Part shown: positions 44,841 to 51,062 of the stretch, piece by piece
Position numbering within the stretch: the stretch's first letter is position 1
Layout: each line of letters opens with the position of its first letter
Assembly (NCBI RefSeq): GCF_004310295.1
Contig: NZ_SISB01000019.1
Location: 1 to 64,000 of the forward strand
Direction: 5' to 3'
Origin: Pseudomonas sp. BGI-2
GTDB lineage: Bacteria > Pseudomonadota > Gammaproteobacteria > Pseudomonadales > Pseudomonadaceae
Length of the DNA: 64,000 nucleotides
Made by a program: the position numbers and the translations under genes
The notes under the pieces: generated by a model
The model's database searches: none
Told to the model about the DNA's origin: nothing
Seen by the model: only the letters and a program-made list of their open reading frames with translations

Positions 44841-45635
44841 TCAGCGCTTGTTAAGGTCGCCGTAAAGCTCCGGGCGGCGATCAATCAAGTAGCGGTTGGC
44901 GGCGCGGGAATCGACCATCAACTGGCGATCCAGCTCGCCGACAATCAGCGCTTCATCCAGGCCCGCCTGGGCGATGCGGCTGCCATCCGGTGCGGCGATG
45001 CTGCTCTGGCCGCAGTAATTGATCTCGCCTTCATGCCCGCAGTAGTTGGCGTAAGCCACGTAACACTGGTTTTCGAAGGCCCGGGCGCGGACGGTGACGT
45101 CGGCGACGAAGTCGAAGGGAATCATGTTCGCCGTCGGCACCAGGATCAACTCGGCACCGGCCAGGGCCAGGCGCCGGGCGTTTTCCGGGAACTCCAAGTC
45201 GTAGCAGATCAAAAAGCCGAGTTTCCAGCCATTGAGTTCCACCAACGGAAACTCACCCTGCCCGGCGCTGAACATCGAGTGATCCAGGTCGCCGAACAGG
45301 TGAGTCTTGCGGTAGTTGCACAGGCGCTCACCGTTGGCGTCGATCAATTGCACGGCGTTGTAGATCTGCCCGTCCTCGGTACGCTCGGGGTAGCCATACA
45401 AAATGGCGATCCCCGCCGTCTTGGCAATGCGTGCGATCTGCTGCGCCGATTCACCGTTGTGCACCTCTGCCAGCACGCTGACGGCATCGATGCCGATGTT
45501 GTAGCCGGTCAGGAACATCTCAGGCAGCACCAGCAAGTCTGCGCCCTTGGCCTCCAGCGCCAATTGATGCAGGCGTTGCAGGTTACCTGCGACGTCCAGG
45601 GGCAGCGGCGGACATTGGTAAAGGGCTACGCGCAT
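44841..45635 (-). CDS. davA: 5-aminopentanamidase (delta-aminovaleramidase), nitrilase superfamily
   Basis: 264 residues. The nitrilase Glu-Lys-Cys triad is E39 (LLVLPEMF), K110 (CNYRKTHLFGD) and C144 (GFLICYDLEFPE). It hydrolyses 5-aminopentanamide to 5-aminovalerate, the second step of the aminovalerate route of L-lysine degradation. It begins 12 bp after davB with GAGGAA upstream. The length and order davB-davA next to pqqF match P. putida KT2440 (PP_0382-PP_0383, from memory). Confidence 0.9.
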   Translation of the reverse strand: MRVALYQCPPLPLDVAGNLQRLHQLALEAKGADLLVLPEMFLTGYNIGIDAVSVLAEVHNGESAQQIARIAKTAGIAILYGYPERTEDGQIYNAVQLIDANGERLCNYRKTHLFGDLDHSMFSAGQGEFPLVELNGWKLGFLICYDLEFPENARRLALAGAELILVPTANMIPFDFVADVTVRARAFENQCYVAYANYCGHEGEINYCGQSSIAAPDGSRIAQAGLDEALIVGELDRQLMVDSRAANRYLIDRRPELYGDLNKR

Positions 45636-45647
45636 TTAGGATTCCTC

Positions 45648-47330
45648 TTACTCGGGCAGGGCGATCGGACCGATCTCGTTGAACACATCACCTGGACCCG
45701 GGTTCTCGGCGTGAGTTTCACCGCCGAAGTGTTTCATGATGCCCCACACCGCGTTGAGCGAGGTCTGTACCGCGCCTTCAACCCACGCCGGCGTCCACGA
45801 AACGTCGTCGCCGGCGATGAAGATCCCTCGTTGCTCGGCCGGCATGTCGTCCTGCATGAAGTGCGCATACATGCGCTGGTTGTAGCGATAGTGACCGGGC
45901 AGGGCGCCTTTGAAAGCACCGAGGAAATGCGGGTCGGCTTCCCACGATACGGTGATCGGATCGCCGATGATCCGCGCGGCGATGTCGACTTTCGGGTAGA
46001 TCTTTTTCAACGCGTTCAACGCTAGTTCTACGCGTTTTTCCACAGGGTGCGGAAGCATTTTCAACGCATCGCTCATCCACGAGTACGACAGGCAAATCAC
46101 GCCCGGCTTGTCGTCGCCGTTGTCGAACAGATAGGTGCCACGGGTCAGGCGATCGGTGAGGGTCATGCTCATCAGGTCGCGGCCGGTTTCCGGGTCCTTG
46201 TCCTTCCAGAATGGCCGGTCGACCATCACGAAGGTTTTCGATGATTGCATGTAGCGGGTGCGGTCCAGGGCCATCCACATCTTTTGCGAGAACAGGGTTT
46301 CGTCGCATTCGATCTGGGTAGTAAGCAGCCAGCTCTGGCAGGTGGTCAGTACTGCTGCGTACTCGCGGGTATCGCCGTTGTTATCGGTTACCGCAAAACG
46401 GCCGTCAGGGGCGTGAGCGATTTTTTTAACCCCAGAGCGTGGCGCGCCTCTGTGCAGCGACTTGAGGCTGGTGCCTTCGGGCCAGTGCACGCAACGTTCC
46501 GGCACATGGCGCCAGATGCCTTGCGGCACTTGTTCGACGCCGCCGACGACCAGATGTTGGTGATCGTCGCAGTTGGTCATCACGACGCGGAAGATTTCCA
46601 GCATCGAGTTCGGGAAGTCCGAGTCCCAGCCGCCCGTGCCGAAACCGACCTGGCCGAACACTTCGCGGTGATGGAACGAGAGCTTGGCGAATGCTTTGGA
46701 GGTGGCGACAAAGTCGTAGAAGGTGCGGTCGTCCCACAGCGGAACCAGAGTGTTCCAGAGCTCTTTGAGACGCGGCACGTCACGGTCGCGGATCGCTTGC
46801 TGGATATCGGAGAACTGCGAGCCTGCCTCCAGCGCATCCGCCCACGCGTCAGCCACTTCCTGGAACAGTGCAGGAAGATCCGCCAGTTTTTGTGCGTAGT
46901 GGGTTTTGCCTTCCAGGTCGATCACGGTGCTGCCAGAGGCCGGCGTCAGCGGATTGGGAAAAGGTTTGGTCTCGAGACCGAGCTTGTCGACATAGTGGTA
47001 AAACGCTGTGGACGACACCGGGAAGCGCATGCCGCCCAGCTCGGCGACGATGCCATCGGTCCCGTTGAACGCCTGGGAGCGCAGACGGCCACCCATTTTC
47101 GAGGCTTCATAGACGACGGGTTTGAGGCCCAGTTTCATCAACTCGTAAGCCGCCACCAGACCGGCGATACCCGCGCCGACAATCGCCACTTCGGCACCAT
47201 GATTGTGCGCAGGAATGCTGCCCAGGCCGACCGGGTGTTCGATCCAGTCGTCAAAAGCGAAAGGAAAGTCCGGGCCGAAAATGGTGACTGGTTTTTTACC
47301 GTCTGCAGGATGGCGATTGTTCTTGTTCAT
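45648..47330 (-). CDS. davB: L-lysine 2-monooxygenase (FAD amine oxidase family)
   Basis: 560 residues. The Rossmann FAD motif VAIVGAGIAGLVAAYELMKLG starts near residue 48 and is followed by EASKMGGRLRS. It ends with a C-terminal FAD contact, GIFIAGDDVSWTPAWVEGA. The family includes tryptophan 2-monooxygenase (IaaM) and phenylalanine 2-monooxygenase, but the sequence and the davA neighbour point to lysine to 5-aminopentanamide. AAGG nine bases upstream of the ATG. The divergent regulatory gap contains a lone REP half and A+T-rich sequence where the Lrp-type protein at 47537 could act. Confidence 0.9.
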   Translation of the reverse strand: MNKNNRHPADGKKPVTIFGPDFPFAFDDWIEHPVGLGSIPAHNHGAEVAIVGAGIAGLVAAYELMKLGLKPVVYEASKMGGRLRSQAFNGTDGIVAELGGMRFPVSSTAFYHYVDKLGLETKPFPNPLTPASGSTVIDLEGKTHYAQKLADLPALFQEVADAWADALEAGSQFSDIQQAIRDRDVPRLKELWNTLVPLWDDRTFYDFVATSKAFAKLSFHHREVFGQVGFGTGGWDSDFPNSMLEIFRVVMTNCDDHQHLVVGGVEQVPQGIWRHVPERCVHWPEGTSLKSLHRGAPRSGVKKIAHAPDGRFAVTDNNGDTREYAAVLTTCQSWLLTTQIECDETLFSQKMWMALDRTRYMQSSKTFVMVDRPFWKDKDPETGRDLMSMTLTDRLTRGTYLFDNGDDKPGVICLSYSWMSDALKMLPHPVEKRVELALNALKKIYPKVDIAARIIGDPITVSWEADPHFLGAFKGALPGHYRYNQRMYAHFMQDDMPAEQRGIFIAGDDVSWTPAWVEGAVQTSLNAVWGIMKHFGGETHAENPGPGDVFNEIGPIALPE

Positions 47331-47488
47331 GGCTGACCTTACTGGCGACCCGACGCGGAATGCGCATCTGAGTATAGGAAAAGATGGCAGCCATTCTAGA
47401 GAGCGTAGAACACGTTAATAAGACGCAATGTGTCGTCGTTTTGCCAATTAACCAATCAATATGACGAGCTAGCGCTACATACCGTCAG

Positions 47489-47513
47489 TGTAGGAGCGAG
47501 GCTTGCCCGCGAA
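47489..47513. repeat. Single REP half
   Basis: TGTAGGAGCGAGGCTTGCCC followed by GCGAA, without a partner arm. It lies just beyond the 3' end of the Lrp-type gene. Confidence 0.8.
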
Positions 47514-47536
47514 GAGGCCCTCAAGAACACTGCCAA

Positions 47537-47998
47537 TCAAACCGGCTGCCCCCGATCAATCTTGCTACTCAAGATGATCGACGTCGTGGTCTTCTCCACC
47601 CCATCCACACTGCCAATCTGATCCAGCAACTGATCCAGCTGCTCCGGCGATTCCGTACGCAACCACGCCACATAATCAAATTCGCCACTCACCGCACACA
47701 ACTGCTGCACCTGGGCCATGGCGCTGAGCCGACGCAGCACTTCCTTGCCCGATCGTGGTTGCACCGTGATCCCGACATACGCCTGCAATCCACCGTCCAC
47801 CACCCGTTGACCCAAACGCACGCCGTAACCGGTGATGACTTTTGCTTTTTCCAGTCGCGCCAGACGTGAAGTCACCGTGGTCCGTGCGATCCCCAATTGC
47901 CGAGCAAGCATGGCCACGCTTTCACGGGCGTTGATCTGCAAGGCCGCGATCAATTGGCGGTCGATTTCGTCAAGAACGGGTGGGCGGGTGTCAGGCAA
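47537..47998 (-). CDS. Lrp/AsnC family transcriptional regulator
   Basis: 153 residues. The N-terminal winged helix (about 5-60: LDEIDRQLIAALQINARESV, LGIARTTVTSRLARLEK) is followed by a RAM/ACT-like ligand domain (about 70-148). The start is TTG at 47998 with GGAG seven bases upstream; the longer frame to 48019 begins with an implausible MCCRRR. It lies upstream of davB on the same strand and is the natural candidate for lysine-dependent control of davBA. Confidence 0.9.
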   Translation of the reverse strand: MPDTRPPVLDEIDRQLIAALQINARESVAMLARQLGIARTTVTSRLARLEKAKVITGYGVRLGQRVVDGGLQAYVGITVQPRSGKEVLRRLSAMAQVQQLCAVSGEFDYVAWLRTESPEQLDQLLDQIGSVDGVEKTTTSIILSSKIDRGQPV

Positions 47999-48164
47999 GG
48001 GTCGTCTCCGGCAACACAAATCAGTGGCTTGGCATGTTACAGCACGGCTGGCACCGCGGATGTCTGATCTGTTTTCAGAACGTCAGATGGCGCGCGGAAG
48101 ACAGGATGGACACCAGCAGTCAGTCGTAGTCGAATGAGAAATCGAGGGATGCGAGGTGATAAAA

Positions 48165-48860
48165 ATGACGCAGAAGATGCCGCCCGCTGTACGGGATCAC
48201 GCAGTGCAGATTGCCAATCACGAAATGGGGCACTACGTCGTTGCCCGAGCCCTGGGGTTTGAAACGGGTGATGTGAGCCTGACAGTGACCATGGACTTGA
48301 GGCATCAAGCGGGCGCTTCCATTACCTTGGCGCGTTCAATTACGACGATTGAGGCAATGAAGGAGCATCTGCAAGCCCGAATGATGGTCCTCTTTGCGGG
48401 CGCCATGGCGCAGTCATTGGCTTCAAAGCGTTCGTCCGGCAAACGCGTCGATAAGCCGAAAGCGGCTGCCATCCTGAGGGGAGAGCTTGGGGCGGAACAG
48501 GACTACGCAAAAATAAGGGAATTACGGCACTTGCTGCGCAACATCACCTACCCCGATACGGATCCGGCTTCGCTTGATCGCATAACGGCCGAGCTGAAAG
48601 AGATTACGGATTGCCTGTGGGGCCGGACCCAAACAATCGTGGAGGCATTGGCCGATACGATTACCGGATTGGGCGAGGCGTTGGTAGATGGCATGGGTAT
48701 CGTCGAGCAATGGGGCAGCGCGGCGGATACGTATGAGGGGGTGTTGACGAGGGAAGTGCTTGAGCGGATGGGGTTGGTGCGGGCGATTCCGGCGTTGAGT
48801 GTCTGGGCTGGCAGTTGTAGTGATGCTTCAGTACAGGACATAACACGCAGCCAGCGATAG
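48165..48860 (+). CDS. Stand-alone M41 (FtsH-type) zinc peptidase-like protein
   Basis: 231 residues. The zincin motif HEMGH (H19, E20, H23) lies in NHEMGHYVVARALGF, as in FtsH HEAGHAxVA. A later block LFAGAMAQSL ... GAEQDYAKIREL mirrors FtsH LAGRAAEEL ... GAxxDLxxAT, placing D113 as the probable third zinc ligand. There is no AAA+ ATPase and no clear membrane helix, so it is only the protease half. AGGTG six bases before ATG 48165 is better than the GTG at 48156. The gene lies in a patch of small orphan genes beside a tRNA. Substrate unknown; defence or regulated proteolysis are speculation. Confidence 0.7.
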   Translation: MTQKMPPAVRDHAVQIANHEMGHYVVARALGFETGDVSLTVTMDLRHQAGASITLARSITTIEAMKEHLQARMMVLFAGAMAQSLASKRSSGKRVDKPKAAAILRGELGAEQDYAKIRELRHLLRNITYPDTDPASLDRITAELKEITDCLWGRTQTIVEALADTITGLGEALVDGMGIVEQWGSAADTYEGVLTREVLERMGLVRAIPALSVWAGSCSDASVQDITRSQR

Positions 48861-48960
48861 TGGAGAGGGTGATCGAGAAAACGGTTTCCGAGATCTTGAC
48901 TACATTTCATCTGCGACATTATCGATACGTAACTGAAAACCTTTATGGAGCAAAATTTAA

Positions 48961-49197
48961 ATGGGCGACAAGAAAGATATTCATGTTGTTCCGCATCCAG
49001 ACGGCTGGGCTACGAAGAAGGAGGGTGCGGGTCGCGCAGGAGTTGTTACCGACACCCAGCAGCAAGCGATCAATCGTGCCCGAGAACAAGCAAAACGCGA
49101 TCACGTTGAAGTCGTTATTCACAAAAAAGACGGAACAATCCGAGATAGCGATAGCTATGGCAATGATCCGTCGTCAACGAAAGACAAAAAACACTAA
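48961..49197 (+). CDS. DUF2188 protein
   Basis: 78 residues, hydrophilic. IHVVPHPDGWATKKEG at the start, AINRAREQAKRDHVEVVIHK in the middle and GTIRDSDSYG at the end fit the DUF2188 family of small soluble proteins of unknown function. GGAG is 12 bases upstream. A possible promoter TTGACT (48896) with TTATCG (48919) at 17-bp spacing precedes it. A bidirectional terminator follows at 49278. Confidence 0.85.
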   Translation: MGDKKDIHVVPHPDGWATKKEGAGRAGVVTDTQQQAINRAREQAKRDHVEVVIHKKDGTIRDSDSYGNDPSSTKDKKH

Positions 49198-49273
49198 TTC
49201 GATAAGCCGCCTGGTGAGAGAGAGCTGCGGGCTCTGCTGTGTTTTGCTTTTGTAGAAACGCCAACACACAGAT

Positions 49274-49693
49274 TTACAAAAAGCCCTGATACGAAAGCAT
49301 CGGGGCTTTTTGCTTTCTAGTGGGTATCCCAGTCGTGATTTGCAGGCTCCAAAAACTCGAGGCGCCTATCAGGGATGGTACGGAGCTATTCTTCGGATTC
49401 CGTTGCGGTTCGACCGGTCTCGGCGTCAACACCTTCACCACATCATCAATCACCGCCTTACCCATCGCCGTCAGATAGTGCGCGGCCCAGGCGTGTCGGT
49501 CGGTGTCTCTTGCGTAGGCTGCGTCCTCGGCAAATGATTTGGTGAGGAACAGCAGATCGGAGGCTTGTGACAATGCATCAACGATGGGAACGCCGGCACG
49601 GACGTTGAACAACGCCTGATCCGAGCAGTAGATGAGTGGGGTGAAACCGATGGTTTTCAGGTCTGAGAATGCGGATGGATTTGTTTTGTTCAA
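49274..49693 (-). CDS. DUF3077 family protein
   Basis: 139 residues as an open frame. Residues about 20-95 (LFNVRAGVPIVDALSQASDL, AWAAHYLTAMGKAVIDDVVK) fit DUF3077, a small pseudomonad family often present in many copies. The start is TTG at 49693 with CAGGAG seven bases upstream. The last 35 residues run through the 49278-49311 terminator and look non-native; a neighbouring frame ends sooner (PDRRLEFLEPANHDWDTH then TAG), so a frameshift near 49390 may have extended the protein. Its mRNA leader is structured (49716-49753). Confidence 0.7.
   Translation of the reverse strand: MNKTNPSAFSDLKTIGFTPLIYCSDQALFNVRAGVPIVDALSQASDLLFLTKSFAEDAAYARDTDRHAWAAHYLTAMGKAVIDDVVKVLTPRPVEPQRNPKNSSVPSLIGASSFWSLQITTGIPTRKQKAPMLSYQGFL
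49278..49311. terminator. Bidirectional terminator
   Basis: AAAAAGCCCTGAT pairs with ATCGGGGCTTTTT (one G-T wobble) around an 8-nt loop. It serves the DUF2188 gene (+); on the other strand it lies inside the apparent end of the DUF3077 frame. Confidence 0.88.
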
Positions 49694-50143
49694 GATAAAA
49701 CTCCTGGGTTCGAGGAGCTGCCACTTTCGTTACCACACGAAAGGGTGGCAGCTGTACGCAGGGTGGTAAACCGGGAACCAAGGAAACCGGCACGCCCGAA
49801 GGCGTCCCACGCACAGCCGCCATATCGAGATTACAGGCATAAAAAACTGCCTATCTTCGGAATGAGTGCACTGTTGCGCTGGTTTCACCGGGTTACCACA
49901 CCCGATCGCTGCATTTGCAGCGACGTCCGGAGAGTATCCCGTCGAAGAGAACGCCAACAAGGCGGCAAAGTGCCCAAACGCACCCATTACGTAATTCTCG
50001 GAGTTTGCCTACAACCTTGACGGACGTCATCCGATAACCGGACGTCAGCGCAAAATATAACCTAGACAGCAGACAGGAAAAAAACGCATGTCCCGCCGCG
50101 GAGCAGCGCACAGGACGCGCCCCGAGCCCCGACAGGATGACTA
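49694..50143 (-). other. Structured leader region of the DUF3077 gene
   Basis: 450 bp whose sequence has the look of a multi-copy pseudomonad element. Hairpin A (49716-49753) has a 14-bp stem with a 2-nt bulge and loop TTACCACA; hairpin B (49889-49904) has stem CGGG/CCCG with the same 8-nt loop. GTGGTAA recurs on the other strand at 49763. An 85-codon reverse frame (49730-49987) with an inner start at 49840 (MPVISIWRLCVGRLRACRFP and 16 more residues) ends inside the loop of hairpin A, 37 nt before the DUF3077 start. Confidence 0.5.
49730..49840 (-). CDS. Possible upstream ORF in the DUF3077 leader
   Basis: 36 codons, Cys/Trp/Arg-rich. AGG lies nine bases before the ATG. The TAA stop is in the loop of the leader hairpin next to the DUF3077 ribosome site, so its translation would affect folding of that hairpin. 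Similar cysteine- and tryptophan-containing short frames recur in Pseudomonas genomes (recollection, not verified). The peptide may have no function of its own. Confidence 0.35.
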   Translation of the reverse strand: MPVISIWRLCVGRLRACRFPWFPVYHPAYSCHPFVW

Positions 50144-50338
50144 ATGCTGCAAAATGACCGCGATAATCTGGAACTCGACAAGCTTCAAGTCGAAATCCGG
50201 AGATTCATTGCCGAAACCCGCAAGTTTATGGCCGAAGAAAGCAAGCTTAGACAGGAGGCTTTTTGGTATCCGTTTGCGGTGGGCGCCGGTCTGGTGACTG
50301 CTGTTGTCGCCGCCGTCGGACTGTGGTCCAAGCTTTAA
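50144..50338 (+). CDS. Small protein with coiled coil and one membrane helix
   Basis: 64 residues. Charged heptad-like N-terminus (LELDKLQVEIRRFIAETRKF), then a C-terminal membrane helix (about 43-62, YPFAVGAGLVTAVVAAVGLW). AGGAT precedes the ATG. The design is that of a C-tail-anchored peptide with a cytoplasmic coiled coil. No family function known to me. A similar arrangement is repeated in the next gene. Confidence 0.65.
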   Translation: MLQNDRDNLELDKLQVEIRRFIAETRKFMAEESKLRQEAFWYPFAVGAGLVTAVVAAVGLWSKL

Positions 50339-50463
50339 GATCCCTAACACACGGAAGCGACCAATGATCGGAGGTGCTTGAGTTTTACCGCATAGCAGCC
50401 CACCTTATCTAACAAGGGTTAGCGCATTAGGCGTGACCCGTGATCCCTGCAGGAAGACGCAGT

Positions 50464-50649
50464 ATGTCGACACCTCCTACGATTCAAGCCAGCATTGAAC
50501 AGTTACACCGTGACATGGCCGCCTTGGCCGAAGACATGCGTAGCCCATCCCCCATCGCGACCCGAGCAATCCTACTGCCGTTTGGACTCGGTGCCGCGCT
50601 GGCGCTCGTGACTATTGTTGCTGTTGCCTTGGTGGTTCGGCTGGTCTGA
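50464..50649 (+). CDS. Small single-helix membrane protein
   Basis: 61 residues. Hydrophilic N-terminal half (IEQLHRDMAALAEDMRSPSP) and one C-terminal membrane helix (about 36-60). AGGAAG 12 bases upstream of ATG 50464. It shares its layout with the 64-residue protein 125 bp upstream. Function unknown. A terminator hairpin follows at 50683. Confidence 0.6.
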   Translation: MSTPPTIQASIEQLHRDMAALAEDMRSPSPIATRAILLPFGLGAALALVTIVAVALVVRLV

Positions 50650-50682
50650 TCTCTTAGGCCAAACGGTAGTCGCAGAAAAAAA

Positions 50683-50706
50683 GCCGCGCATTTGCGCGGC
50701 TTTCGT
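50683..50706. terminator. Terminator hairpin, copy 1
   Basis: GCCGCGCATTTGCGCGGC (50683-50700) then TTTCGTGTTT; an A-run precedes it. Nearly identical to the hairpin at 50944. Confidence 0.8.
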
Positions 50707-50709
50707 GTT

Positions 50710-50752
50710 TGGTGGGTCCACACGGAGGAATCGTGGACCAAAGGATTATGAG
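50710..50752 (-). pseudogene. Degenerate 3' half of tRNA-Ile2
   Basis: 43 bp matching the 3' end (with CCA), T-arm and anticodon region of the intact tRNA at 50971-51047, with changes in the T-loop. Sequence identity stops after the anticodon (GGATTATGAG). Together with its adjacent hairpin it forms an imperfect direct repeat with 50937-51017. It is either a decayed tandem duplicate or an att-like scar. Confidence 0.8.
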
Positions 50753-50783
50753 CAGGGCTGTATTGCTAGGCCAGAAAGGAAAA

Positions 50784-50806
50784 AAGACGCCATAGGCGTC
50801 TTCTTC
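50784..50806. terminator. Hairpin in the tRNA duplicate interval
   Basis: AAGACGCC / GGCGTCTT around ATA, followed by CTTC; A-rich on the other side. The 321-bp gap 50650-50970 otherwise holds the tRNA fragment and no gene. Confidence 0.6.
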
Positions 50807-50936
50807 GATTTGGTAAAGCAGATCCGGACACCACTTGCGAACCGCCTTGCGCGGTTACGGCTTTCGCCCCTGGGAAGCGCTCAATCTCATCCGGTCAGTG
50901 GCTTCGATAGCACTATTTACGTCAATCGTTAAATCT

Positions 50937-50970
50937 AAAGAAAGCCGCGCATCAGCGCGGCTTTCTTGTT
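50937..50970. terminator. Terminator of tRNA-Ile2, copy 2
   Basis: GCCGCGCATCAGCGCGGC (50944-50961). On the reverse strand TTTCTTT follows, directly downstream of the tRNA 3' end. Confidence 0.85.
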
Positions 50971-51047
50971 TGGTGGGCCCACACGGATTTGAACCGTGGA
51001 CCAAAGGATTATGAGTCCTCTGCTCTAACCAACTGAGCTATAGGCCC
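50971..51047 (-). tRNA. tRNA-Ile2 (anticodon CAT, lysidine type)
   Basis: 77 nt including encoded CCA. Acceptor GGGCCTA pairs with TGGGCCC, the D-arm is AGCTCAGTTGGTTAGAGC, the anticodon loop CTCATAA and the T-arm CACGGTTCAAATCCGTG. C4-G69 and C5-G68 pairs are the determinants used by TilS, so the CAT anticodon is probably modified to lysidine and reads AUA as isoleucine rather than AUG as methionine. Only 15 bp separate its 5' end from the stop of the upstream GGDEF-EAL gene, so the promoter must lie within that gene or be shared. Confidence 0.93.
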
Positions 51048-51062
51048 TCAGTAGGCCGCGGA

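Noticed and set aside
45648-47330. Tryptophan 2-monooxygenase (auxin synthesis) assignment with an IaaH-like hydrolase
   Set aside because: The hydrolase is a nitrilase-fold DavA, not an amidase-signature IaaH, and the pair matches davBA beside pqqF.
50971-51047. Elongator tRNA-Met
   Set aside because: The CAT anticodon with C4-G69 and C5-G68 acceptor pairs indicates the TilS-modified isoleucine tRNA.
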